DNA of 5,188 bases from Flavobacteriaceae bacterium (lineage in GTDB: Bacteria > Bacteroidota > Bacteroidia > Flavobacteriales > Weeksellaceae), in assembly GCA_031289875.1 (NCBI GenBank), contig JAITOO010000064.1, forward strand, positions 1 to 5,188. Reading direction: 5' to 3'. This document shows positions 1-5,087 of the stretch, in pieces. Each line of letters starts with the position of its first letter. The first letter of the stretch is position 1. Position numbers and translations under genes: made by a program. The notes under the pieces were generated by a model that did not search any database, had not been told where the DNA came from, and saw nothing but the letters and a program-made list of their open reading frames with translations.

Positions 1-38
1 GATAAAAGTAGGAATATGAAAACGGTTGTTTTTTTCAT
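1..38 (-). CDS. N-terminus of an exported protein (partial, runs off left edge)
   Basis: Reading the minus strand from an ATG at 38-36 gives MKKTTVFIFLLL and then the window ends. A Met, two Lys and a short polar stretch followed by an unbroken hydrophobic run is the start of a Sec signal peptide or lipoprotein signal. Only 12 codons are visible, so no cleavage site, lipobox cysteine or function can be given. A plausible promoter box lies about 22 nt upstream (60-67). The start codon sits in a small dyad, TTTCATT and AATGAAA (33-48), whose meaning is unknown. The competing plus-strand reading (open from position 1 to a stop at 136-138) has no recognisable protein character, so I prefer the minus-strand gene. 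Confidence 0.55.
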   Translation of the reverse strand, partial: MKKTTVFIFLLL

Positions 39-59
39 TCAAATGAAATTTATAATTTG

Positions 60-67
60 CAAAGATG
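60..67 (-). promoter_or_regulatory. Possible -7 promoter box for the left-edge gene
   Basis: On the minus strand this reads CATCTTTG, one mismatch from the Bacteroidota -7 consensus TAnnTTTG. It lies 21 nt upstream of the ATG at 38, a spacing that gives a short leader. No clear -33 TTG is seen at the expected distance, so this is a weak call. Confidence 0.28.
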
Positions 68-142
68 TTAATAATGCACGGATTATAAAAATAAATCGTA
101 ACAAAAATATGTTAAAAAAACAATCCCGTCCTAAATAAAAAA

Positions 143-216
143 ATAAAGAGATAATTTTTATTCTCCTCAAAAATACATTTTTTGAGGAGAATAAAGACAA
201 AAAATTATCTCTTTAT
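143..216. repeat. Long imperfect palindrome, 31 bp stem with one bulge
   Basis: Outer arms 143-159 and 200-216 are perfect 17-bp complements (ATAAAGAGATAATTTTT). Inner arms 160-173 and 179-192 are perfect 14-bp complements (ATTCTCCTCAAAAA). The loop is 5 nt (174-178), and the only interruption is a 7-nt one-sided bulge at 193-199. The transposase ATG (215-217) overlaps the end of the outer arm. In either strand the structure would fold as a very stable hairpin. It could be a tip structure of the IS, a fold-back inverted duplication, or a bidirectional transcription stop. There is no run of T directly after the stem on either strand, which argues against a standard intrinsic terminator. Confidence 0.85.
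148..159 (+). repeat. Candidate left terminal inverted repeat of the IS remnant
   Basis: AGAGATAATTTT here is the exact reverse complement of 661-672. It is also part of the outer arm of the hairpin at 143-216, so it has a second partner at 201-212. Confidence 0.45.
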
Positions 217-466
217 GAATACATAAATTAACACTTTTTTCTCAAATAACAGGCAAATTAGACAAGCAAATTTTCAAGAAACTTGTCAAAGAACACCAAA
301 CCACAAATACGAAAAAGGCTTTAATAGTTGGACGCACCTTGTTTCGATGCTGTTTTGCCAATTTGCCAAGTCAAATTCGTTGAGAGACATCAGCAACGGG
401 CTTCGTTCTGCGACCGGCAACCTCAATCATTTGGGCGTTCAGCGTGCGCCGTCAAAGTCAAAATAA
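215..466 (+). pseudogene. IS4-family transposase N-terminus, frameshifted and truncated
   Basis: An ATG at 215 opens the reading frame, but it meets TAA at 224-226. The protein signature then continues across frames. Frame 3 from 240 gives SQITGKLDKQIFKKLVKEHQ. A shift around 300-305, repairable by one inserted base, moves it to frame 2, where 317 onward reads GFNSWTHLVSMLFCQFAKSN, then SLRDISNGLRSATG, then NLNHLGVQRAPSKS. This matches, from memory, the N-terminal DUF4372-like region of Bacteroidota IS4-type transposases. A TAA at 464-466 ends the recognisable part. The C-terminal catalytic domain is missing, so no active transposase can be made. The call rests on recognising the long frame-2 segment; the frame joins are my reconstruction. 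Confidence 0.8.
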
Positions 467-660
467 GGGAAATCAACGCCAGACGTGGTATGCAATAGAA
501 AGGCTGTCGGGAATTATTTTAGCTTGACACAACGGGAAAACGATTTGTTTTTCAAAGATGAACAGATACACGACAACGTTATTGGAATGTATATACAACA
601 ATATTATTACAAAACCGGTACTTATGGCTATAACTGATTCTGATAATTTAAGACAGTACC
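467..660. other. Unassigned remnant sequence between transposase fragment and right IS end
   Basis: This stretch has no gene I can recognise. Plus-strand frame 2 stays open from 467 to a TGA at 635-637 and includes TQRENDLFFKDEQIHDNVIG. The VVCNRKAVGNYFSLTQREN part is faintly like the middle of IS4 transposases, but too weakly to rely on. A frame-1 ORF from an ATG at 569 would run into rnhB antisense and looks spurious. The stretch is best read as the scrambled middle or end of the deleted IS. Confidence 0.35.
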
Positions 661-672
661 AAAATTATCTCT
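661..672 (-). repeat. Candidate right terminal inverted repeat of the IS remnant
   Basis: AAAATTATCTCT mirrors 148-159. Past the 12 bp, similarity to the left end drops to roughly half, which fits a short degenerate IS terminus. The next 7 bp lead directly to the rnhB stop codon. Confidence 0.45.
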
Positions 673-679
673 CCGACCT

Positions 680-1276
680 TTACATATCTAATGAAAGCTG
701 GTTGGGAAGGAGGCGGAAAGTTTTTCGATGGTAAGGCGTAATTCCATATTTTTCAATCGCTTTTCGATGCGCAGAGGTCGGATAGCCCTTGTTCTTTTCC
801 CATTGATACTGAGGAAATTCGCAGCCAAGTTTGGTCATCAATTGGTCTCGGTAATTTTTTGCCAAGATGGAAGCCGCCGCGATATTCAGGAAATTGGCAT
901 CGCCTTTGACGGCGCAGAAGTGCGGAATTTCCCTGTATTTTTTAAAGCGGTTGCCGTCCACGAGGAGAAAATCAGGAATATTTTTCAATTGATTTAAGGC
1001 TCGGTGCATAGCTAAGAAGCTCGCATTTAGAATGTTAATTTTGTCAATTTTTTGAGGAGAAACTTCCGCAACAGCAAAATCCAAAGCATTTTCACGAATA
1101 ATATTGTCCAATTCTCGGCGTTTTTTCTCGGTCAGTTGTTTGGAGTCGTTGATTTCGGGGTGGAAAAAATCTTTGGGAAAGACGACCGCTGCCGCCACAA
1201 CAGGTCCCGCCAAACATCCCCGCCCGACCTCGTCCAGCGCGGCTTCTGTTTCAAATGAGGAATATCGGGTTTGCAT
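680..1276 (-). CDS. rnhB: Ribonuclease HII
   Basis: RNase HII cuts the RNA strand of RNA-DNA hybrids in the cytoplasm and initiates removal of single ribonucleotides from DNA. The 198-residue product is of normal family length. The N-terminal DEVGRGCLAGP motif (residues 15-25) carries catalytic D15 and E16, with the other acidic metal ligands at D107 (LLVDGNRF) and D126 (VKGDAN). NDSKQL (43-48), ASILAK (135-140), KGYPTSAH (163-170) and HRKTF (183-187) are further family landmarks. I chose the ATG at 1276. The longer reading begins at TTG 1288, overlaps the upstream stop codon and adds only four residues. It is the last gene of a three-gene minus-strand operon, 8 nt after the peptidase gene. 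No terminator is evident downstream, where an IS remnant ends 7 bp beyond the stop. Confidence 0.95.
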   Translation of the reverse strand: MQTRYSSFETEAALDEVGRGCLAGPVVAAAVVFPKDFFHPEINDSKQLTEKKRRELDNIIRENALDFAVAEVSPQKIDKINILNASFLAMHRALNQLKNIPDFLLVDGNRFKKYREIPHFCAVKGDANFLNIAAASILAKNYRDQLMTKLGCEFPQYQWEKNKGYPTSAHRKAIEKYGITPYHRKTFRLLPNQLSLDM

Positions 1277-1284
1277 ATAAAATC

Positions 1285-2055
1285 TCAAAAAATTCTGCGG
1301 ATAAATCGCAATTGATGTGTGTAGCGGTTCTGTTCGGAGTTGAAAATTCCTGTGTAGTCCAAATTGTCAATGCGGACTTTACCGTGTGCATGGAGAATTT
1401 TATTGTCGGGCAGAATGAACCCGACGTGAATAATTTTCCCGTCCTGATTTTCAAAAAATGCCAAATCGCCCGCTTCGGCTTCTTCGATGAAACTCAGCAC
1501 TTCGCCCGTTTCCGCCTGTTGGGAAGCATCGCGCGGAATTTTGAACCCCGCCATCTTATAAACCATTTGAGTAAGTCCGCTGCAATCAATGCCGTAGGTG
1601 GTTTTTCCTCCCCATAAATAAGGAGTATTTATGTATTTGAAAGCCAGTTCAATAGCTTTGTTTTTGTTTTGTTTTCCTTCAATCAGTTCTTCTTCTACCC
1701 AAAATTTATTATTCGGCGTAAGTTCGAAAATATGATTTTTGTCGAGATGATGGATTTCTGCGCCGATAGTTACGGGAAACGGCTGATTGTCAGAAACAAG
1801 CAGACCAAACGGTTCGGAAATGTACGAAACTTGTTGGGAAAAATGGGCAAATTCTATATCGCTGATTGCCAGCGTTTGCTTGGAGTCAATCCAGCCTTCA
1901 TAGCCGTCAAAGAGAATTTTGATTTTTAACCATTGATTTTTTGTGTCGATAACCTCGCAAAGTTCGCCGAACAGCAATTGGGTAACCATTTCCGAAACAT
2001 CGGAAGGCTCTTTCCGCACGGGCGCTACGCTGACTTGACCAATAAACTTACTCAT
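1285..2055 (-). CDS. NlpC/P60 (C40) cysteine peptidase with N-terminal bacterial SH3-like domains
   Basis: NlpC/P60 enzymes of this layout cleave peptidoglycan stem peptides, typically after gamma-D-Glu; the YkfC-type members act on free muropeptides during recycling. The 256-residue product has an SH3-like domain at about 1-65 (QWLKIKILFDGYEGWID at 41-57), a second less clear one at about 66-125, and the C40 domain from about 130 to the end. In the latter YLWGGKTTYGIDCSG (146-160) holds nucleophile C158, IIHVGF (208-213) holds H210, and LHAHG (221-225) supplies the third polar residue, probably H222. No signal peptide or lipobox is visible, which favours a cytoplasmic recycling role, though this is inference. 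The ATG at 2055 is preferred over TTG at 2064. It starts 11 nt after the methyltransferase stop, so the genes are probably cotranscribed. Confidence 0.9.
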   Translation of the reverse strand: MSKFIGQVSVAPVRKEPSDVSEMVTQLLFGELCEVIDTKNQWLKIKILFDGYEGWIDSKQTLAISDIEFAHFSQQVSYISEPFGLLVSDNQPFPVTIGAEIHHLDKNHIFELTPNNKFWVEEELIEGKQNKNKAIELAFKYINTPYLWGGKTTYGIDCSGLTQMVYKMAGFKIPRDASQQAETGEVLSFIEEAEAGDLAFFENQDGKIIHVGFILPDNKILHAHGKVRIDNLDYTGIFNSEQNRYTHQLRFIRRIF

Positions 2056-2066
2056 AATCTGCAAAT

Positions 2067-2699
2067 TTACTTTTTTCTGATGATACTTATGCCGTCTCTC
2101 ACCGGCAAAATTACAACTTCCAGTGAATTATCCCCGCGTATTTTTCGGTTAAAACTGCGGATGGCTTCTGTTTTTCGGTCGTCGGCATCGGTTGCGACTT
2201 TTCCTTTCCACAAGATATTGTCTGCCAAGATGATACCTCCTTTTTTCAATTTTGGTTTGAGCAGGTCTGTGTAAAGTTCATAATTTTCCTTGTCGGCGTC
2301 TAAGAAAACCAAGTCTATGATTTCGTTTAAATCAGAGATTACTTCAGCAGCAGATTGGTTTATAAATTGAATTTTTGATGAAAATTCCGATTGGGCAAAA
2401 TATTTTTTCGGAAGATACGCTGTTTCAGGATTTTTATCCACAGTGATGATTTTTCCGTTTTCGGTCAAACCTTCTGCAAGACAGAGTGTTGAGTAGCCTG
2501 TAAACGTTCCGATTTCCAAAATCAAGTCCGGCGAAATGATTTTTGAGAGCAGGCTCAAAATCCGTCCCTGCAAAATTCCCGAAATCATGTGCGGCTGGGT
2601 AGTTTTTTGATGGGTTTCTCGCCGCAAATCCTTTAATAAAGCGGGTTCTGCTTCGATATTCTGTTCGATATATTGTTCCAATTTTGGAGAGAGTTCCAT
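2067..2699 (-). CDS. Class I SAM-dependent O-methyltransferase (CCoAOMT/YrrM family)
   Basis: The enzyme transfers a methyl group from S-adenosylmethionine to a hydroxyl, using a bound divalent metal. In the 210-residue product, SAM motif I is LEIGTFTGYS (61-70), followed by acidic D88 in ITVDKNP. Putative metal ligands are D134 (FLDADKENY) and D160-N161 (LADNILW), matching the Asp/Asp-Asn set of the caffeoyl-CoA O-methyltransferase fold. LPVRDGISI (198-206) is a typical C-terminal strand. The substrate is not readable from sequence. Bacterial relatives include YrrM/TrmR, which methylates 5-hydroxyuridine at the tRNA wobble position, so tRNA is one candidate. I chose the ATG at 2699 over an upstream TTG at 2753 because a promoter box lies between them (2714-2721), leaving the TTG off the transcript. 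It is the first gene of the operon. Confidence 0.9.
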   Translation of the reverse strand: MELSPKLEQYIEQNIEAEPALLKDLRRETHQKTTQPHMISGILQGRILSLLSKIISPDLILEIGTFTGYSTLCLAEGLTENGKIITVDKNPETAYLPKKYFAQSEFSSKIQFINQSAAEVISDLNEIIDLVFLDADKENYELYTDLLKPKLKKGGIILADNILWKGKVATDADDRKTEAIRSFNRKIRGDNSLEVVILPVRDGISIIRKK

Positions 2700-2713
2700 A
2701 AAAAATTTGTTTA

Positions 2714-2721
2714 CAAAGATA
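2714..2721 (-). promoter_or_regulatory. -7 promoter box of the methyltransferase-peptidase-rnhB operon
   Basis: The minus strand reads TATCTTTG, a perfect match to the Bacteroidota -7 consensus TAnnTTTG. Transcription would start near 2707, giving a leader of under 10 nt before the ATG at 2699. No good TTG lies at the usual -33 distance, as is common for weaker promoters of this type. The box supports the chosen start. Confidence 0.6.
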
Positions 2722-2736
2722 TAGAATTTTTTGCAT

Positions 2737-2773
2737 AAAAATATCGGGCGCAATATTGAATTGACACCCGATA
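2737..2773 (-). terminator. Rho-independent terminator of the T9SS-protein gene
   Basis: The arms 2742-2750 (TATCGGGCG) and 2765-2773 (CACCCGATA) form a 9-bp stem in minus-strand RNA with one G-U pair. After a single-base bulge at 2764, 2751-2754 pairs with 2760-2763 around a 5-nt loop. Reading minus, the stem is followed directly by five T (2741-2737). It begins 30 nt after the stop codon at 2804 and ends just before the next operon promoter, so it separates the two transcription units. Confidence 0.82.
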
Positions 2774-2803
2774 CAAAATCTATAAATAAATAATAAGAAC
2801 AAA

Positions 2804-3877
2804 TTATTTCACTAAAACTTTGGAAACAGCATTTCCCTTGTCGGATTTCAGCTGTAATAAATAGGATCCTGCGGGAAGACCGCTAAGGTTAAAAGTTTCA
2901 TCTCCACTGTCGGCAGAGGTTTTGAAAGTTTTTATCAATTTTCCTGCCGTATCGTACAAATAAAGCACTCCGCCTTTGGCATTGGCATATCTGAGTTGCA
3001 ACACGCCGTTTTTAACAGGATTTTGAATTACCTGCAAATCTTTTTGGCTGAAGATTTTAATATCTTCGGTGGCCAAGTTTGTCACAGATTCAGACATATC
3101 GCTTGTTTGCGCAAGGGTTCTTAACCCTGACGGTATAAAGTTCGTTGTGAATAAAAGTCCGATTTCACTGATGTCGTTTGTTGGGTAGAACTCTGACGGC
3201 GTAAAAGTAATGGAATAAGAGCCGTCACCGTTGTTTGTCATCTGAGGAGCGACGATAAGTCCTTGTTCTGAAATGAATTGAGAACAGTCATTGCAATTTT
3301 GGTCGGAATCTCCTTTTACCCAAGTCCACAAATAAATGTCGGGATTAACGCCCCAAGAAGCAGGCACTGCTCCTGACGGAATGGTAATTGTAACCGGTTG
3401 ATTGCTCACAATCGGGTCGGGGGCAACGGTGTATTCCATGGGTCTGGCGTTGTATTCGATGTTTTCAGCAGACTGTGTTCCGTTATTTTGTTCTTTGAAT
3501 ATGAAGTTCACATACGCCACGCTTTGGGGGTCGAGATCAGGAAATAGTTCAGAAACCGTAAAAGTGGTTGTGAATGCGCCCTGTCCGTCTGCGCCACCGC
3601 CTTCAACCCATGTCAATTGATTTGCAGGGTTATTCCAATCTGCACCGTTCAGCAAGCTGTTACCGAGATCTGTGCCGTTGTCGTCTTTTGCCCAAGCCCA
3701 AAAATACAAATCAGGCATTGCGTTCCATTCAGATGGAATAGAAGATCTGTCCACCGTAATGGTAACCGATTGGTCGTACTTGATGGGGTGTGGGGTTATT
3801 TTGTAAGAAATTTCAGGATCTTGTCCTAAAACAATGCTGCCTATAAGGCTCGTAAAAAGTATAATTAACGCTTTCAT
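2804..3877 (-). CDS. Secreted protein with two tandem aromatic-rich modules and a T9SS type A sorting domain
   Basis: This 357-residue protein begins with a Sec signal peptide (MKALIILFTSLIGSIVLG, residues 1-18; mature protein probably from Q19). Two homologous modules follow at about 25-130 and 149-250. Each opens with a P-rich strand (ITPHPIKYDQ; VAPDPIVSNQ), continues with a Trp-rich motif (DLYFWAWAKDD at 56-66; DIYLWTWVKGD at 180-190), and ends with a Phe-rich strand (FTTTFTVSELFP; YSITFTPSEFYP). Residues 274-357 are a por-secretion tail: QNPVKNGVLQL, LYDTAGKLIKTF, LSGLPAGSYLLQL and a basic KVLVK end. The tail is cleaved after outer-membrane passage by the type IX system. The modules resemble beta-sandwich domains seen in flavobacterial extracellular proteins, often with carbohydrate-related enzymes, but no catalytic domain is present. 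Binding of a surface glycan is a guess. C195 and C198 in module 2 could form a disulfide. It is flanked by its own promoter and terminator. Confidence 0.9.
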   Translation of the reverse strand: MKALIILFTSLIGSIVLGQDPEISYKITPHPIKYDQSVTITVDRSSIPSEWNAMPDLYFWAWAKDDNGTDLGNSLLNGADWNNPANQLTWVEGGGADGQGAFTTTFTVSELFPDLDPQSVAYVNFIFKEQNNGTQSAENIEYNARPMEYTVAPDPIVSNQPVTITIPSGAVPASWGVNPDIYLWTWVKGDSDQNCNDCSQFISEQGLIVAPQMTNNGDGSYSITFTPSEFYPTNDISEIGLLFTTNFIPSGLRTLAQTSDMSESVTNLATEDIKIFSQKDLQVIQNPVKNGVLQLRYANAKGGVLYLYDTAGKLIKTFKTSADSGDETFNLSGLPAGSYLLQLKSDKGNAVSKVLVK

Positions 3878-3910
3878 TTGATAAAGAAATTTAAATTAAA
3901 TTTAACAGCA

Positions 3911-3918
3911 CAAATCTA
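3911..3918 (-). promoter_or_regulatory. -7 promoter box of the T9SS-protein gene
   Basis: The minus strand reads TAGATTTG, fitting TAnnTTTG exactly. It is 33 nt upstream of the ATG at 3877, giving a leader of roughly 27 nt. No TTG is found at the -33 position. A 7-bp dyad overlaps the box. Confidence 0.55.
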
Positions 3919-3937
3919 TGAAAAAAAGTTATAGATT
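3913..3937. repeat. Dyad overlapping the T9SS-gene promoter
   Basis: AATCTAT at 3913-3919 and ATAGATT at 3931-3937 are inverted with an 11-nt spacer. One arm lies on the -7 box, so a bound dimeric regulator would block the promoter; that role is speculative. Confidence 0.35.
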
Positions 3938-4009
3938 GTTGGGATAATCATAAAATATTAATATGATTTTTATCATTTTATTGCGAATACTTAGAGTAAG
4001 GGCGTATGT

Positions 4010-4022
4010 ATAGCGGATATTT
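4010..4022 (+). repeat. Short repeat copy 1 (ATAGCGGATATTT)
   Basis: A 13-bp sequence found as an exact inverted copy at 4912-4924 and, in direct orientation with changes, at 5034-5045. It lies upstream of the nitrilase gene in the divergent intergenic region. Confidence 0.5.
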
Positions 4023-4061
4023 TGTTATTTTTTGTGATAATATTATGAAAAAACGAATGGC

Positions 4062-4094
4062 AGTGTAAATATCCTAAAATACACTTATATTTAC
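4062..4094. promoter_or_regulatory. Two overlapping inverted repeats before the nitrilase gene
   Basis: GTAAATAT at 4065-4072 mirrors ATATTTAC at 4087-4094 (14-nt spacer), and AGTGTA at 4062-4067 mirrors TACACT at 4080-4085. The two dyads share bases on the left (4065-4067) and interlock on the right, so only one could form as a hairpin at a time. The right arm covers the putative -7 box. This could be an operator or simply AT-rich coincidence. Confidence 0.4.
4086..4093 (+). promoter_or_regulatory. Probable -7 promoter box of the nitrilase gene
   Basis: TATATTTA differs from TAnnTTTG only at the last base and lies 22 nt upstream of the ATG, giving a leader of about 15 nt. The -33 element is not clear. 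Confidence 0.4.
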
Positions 4095-4115
4095 CGGAGA
4101 AATTTTTAGTTTCTG

Positions 4116-4886
4116 ATGAAAAATAAACTTCAAATTCAAATTGTAGAGTACAGTCCTGAATGGGAAAATGCTGAAGCCAATCTCAACTTTCTTTCACAAC
4201 TTTTGGCAGACACCAAGGCTGACATTACCGTTTTGCCAGAAATGTTCAACACAGGATTTAGCATGAATGCAGAAAAAATTTCGGAAAACATGGACGGACA
4301 AAGCGTTTCATGGCTTAAGAATTTTTCTCTGAAAAACGGAAAAGCAGTCTGCGGAAGCCTGCCCATCAAGGAAAATGGAAGGTATTACAACCGTTTTATT
4401 TTCATTGCCGACGGAAAAATCTTGACACAGTACGATAAACGCCATTTATTTTCATTGAGCAGAGAATCGGATATTTATACTTGCGGGAATCAACGAATTA
4501 CTTTTGAATATTTGGGTTGGAAAATCTTACCCTCAATATGTTTTGACCTTCGTTTTCCGGTCTGGATGCGAAATACCGATGATTACGACTTGATAATCTG
4601 TCCTGCTTCATGGCCACGCTCTCGAATTGAAGTATGGGATACGCTGCTCAAAGCGCGGGCAATTGAAAATCAGTGCTTTATATGTGCTGTAAACTGTATC
4701 GGCACGGACGGCGCAAATATTGAATACAACGGGCATTCCTGCATTCTTTCTCCCGCCGGAAAGCCTTTTGGACTGCAAAAAACAAGAGATTTTTTGTATA
4801 GTCAAACCATTAATTATGACGAACTTATGAGTTTTCGGGGCAAATATGAATTTTTAAAAGAAAGAGACAATTTCAGGTTTATCTGA
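4116..4886 (+). CDS. Nitrilase-superfamily amidohydrolase, YafV/omega-amidase type
   Basis: Carbon-nitrogen hydrolases of this branch hydrolyse omega-amides such as 2-oxoglutaramate or 2-oxosuccinamate, a cytosolic clean-up step after glutamine or asparagine transamination. At 256 residues the protein matches the length of E. coli YafV. The catalytic triad is complete: E42 in VLPEMFNTGFSM, K108 in YDKRHLF and C142 in SICFDLRFPVW. ICPASWPRSR (161-170), LLKARAIENQCF (177-188) and GHSCILSPAGK (206-216) are further family segments. There is no signal peptide. The ATG at 4116 begins the domain naturally, and no Shine-Dalgarno site sits close before it. It is a single-gene unit, divergent from the T9SS gene. 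Substrate choice within the family is inferred, not proved. Confidence 0.88.
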   Translation: MKNKLQIQIVEYSPEWENAEANLNFLSQLLADTKADITVLPEMFNTGFSMNAEKISENMDGQSVSWLKNFSLKNGKAVCGSLPIKENGRYYNRFIFIADGKILTQYDKRHLFSLSRESDIYTCGNQRITFEYLGWKILPSICFDLRFPVWMRNTDDYDLIICPASWPRSRIEVWDTLLKARAIENQCFICAVNCIGTDGANIEYNGHSCILSPAGKPFGLQKTRDFLYSQTINYDELMSFRGKYEFLKERDNFRFI

Positions 4887-4911
4887 GAGTTTTACAGTAA
4901 TTGTTTTTAAT

Positions 4912-4924
4912 AAATATCCGCTAT
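4912..4924 (-). repeat. Short repeat copy 2 (inverted, AAATATCCGCTAT)
   Basis: The exact reverse complement of 4010-4022, placed 25 bp after the nitrilase stop codon, so the two copies bracket that gene and its promoter. Confidence 0.5.
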
Positions 4925-4978
4925 TCTACCTAATTCAGGGTTTAACTATTTGGAAAACATTAAAATAGCCGAGTTTAC

Positions 4979-5061
4979 ATAAAATTCAAATAAACGACTT
5001 AACTACCAACTGATTATATGATTTTTTAGAAAGTATAACGGATAGTCATTTTGAATTTTAT
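4979..5061. repeat. 12-bp AT-rich inverted repeat between convergent genes
   Basis: ATAAAATTCAAA at 4979-4990 mirrors TTTGAATTTTAT at 5050-5061 with 59 nt between. Both arms are followed on the plus strand by TAAACG (4991-4996 and 5061-5066). The loop is too long for a terminator. No gene or clear terminator for the nitrilase transcript was found in 4887-5080. Confidence 0.35.
5034..5045 (+). repeat. Short repeat copy 3 (degenerate, TATAACGGATAG)
   Basis: Matches TATAGCGGATAT at 4009-4020 in 10 of 12 positions, and both are preceded by G. It may be a diverged third member of the same small repeat. Confidence 0.3.
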
Positions 5062-5069
5062 AAACGCTA

Positions 5070-5087
5070 AAAATAATGCGTTATTTT
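5070..5087. repeat. Small AT hairpin over the stop codon of the right-edge gene
   Basis: AAAATAA (5070-5076) and TTATTTT (5081-5087) pair around the loop TGCG. The stop codon of the minus-strand gene is 5081-5083, within the stem. The stem is all A-T and lacks a clean T-run after it, so it is at best a weak transcription stop. Confidence 0.4.

Larger units (their letters stand above)
148..672. mobile_element. Decayed, internally deleted IS4-type insertion sequence
   Basis: The two ends carry a perfect 12-bp inverted repeat, AGAGATAATTTT at 148-159 and AAAATTATCTCT at 661-672. Between them lies a broken IS4-family transposase N-terminus on the plus strand (about 215-463). Only about 525 bp separates the ends, far less than an intact IS of this family (over 1 kb), so most of the transposase, including the catalytic DDE core, has been lost. 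No target-site duplication is visible beside these ends, and the left terminus may lie elsewhere because the same 12-mer recurs in direct orientation at 201-212. The right end is 7 bp from the rnhB stop codon. The transposase identity is the secure part; the exact element boundaries are inferred from the matching ends. Confidence 0.5.

Noticed and set aside
1..138. Plus-strand open frame from the left edge to TAA at 136-138, with an ATG at 16
   Set aside because: The peptide has no recognisable features, and the opposite strand shows a convincing signal-peptide start in the same bases.
569..731. Plus-strand ORF from ATG 569 into the rnhB region
   Set aside because: Half of it is antisense to rnhB and the rest lies in IS debris; no known family is recognised.
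1277..1288. Longer rnhB starting at TTG 1288
   Set aside because: It adds only four residues and overlaps the upstream stop; an ATG at 1276 gives the usual N-terminus.
1255..1617. Plus-strand 120-codon ORF opposite the peptidase gene, and similar ORFs opposite rnhB, the methyltransferase and the T9SS gene
   Set aside because: Each lies antisense to a gene with clear motifs and has no protein character of its own.
2700..2753. Longer methyltransferase starting at TTG 2753
   Set aside because: The extension is not family-like and spans the promoter box and the T-run of the upstream terminator.
4887..4911. Terminator just after the nitrilase gene
   Set aside because: A T-run exists (4903-4908), but only a 3-4 bp stem precedes it, too short to support.
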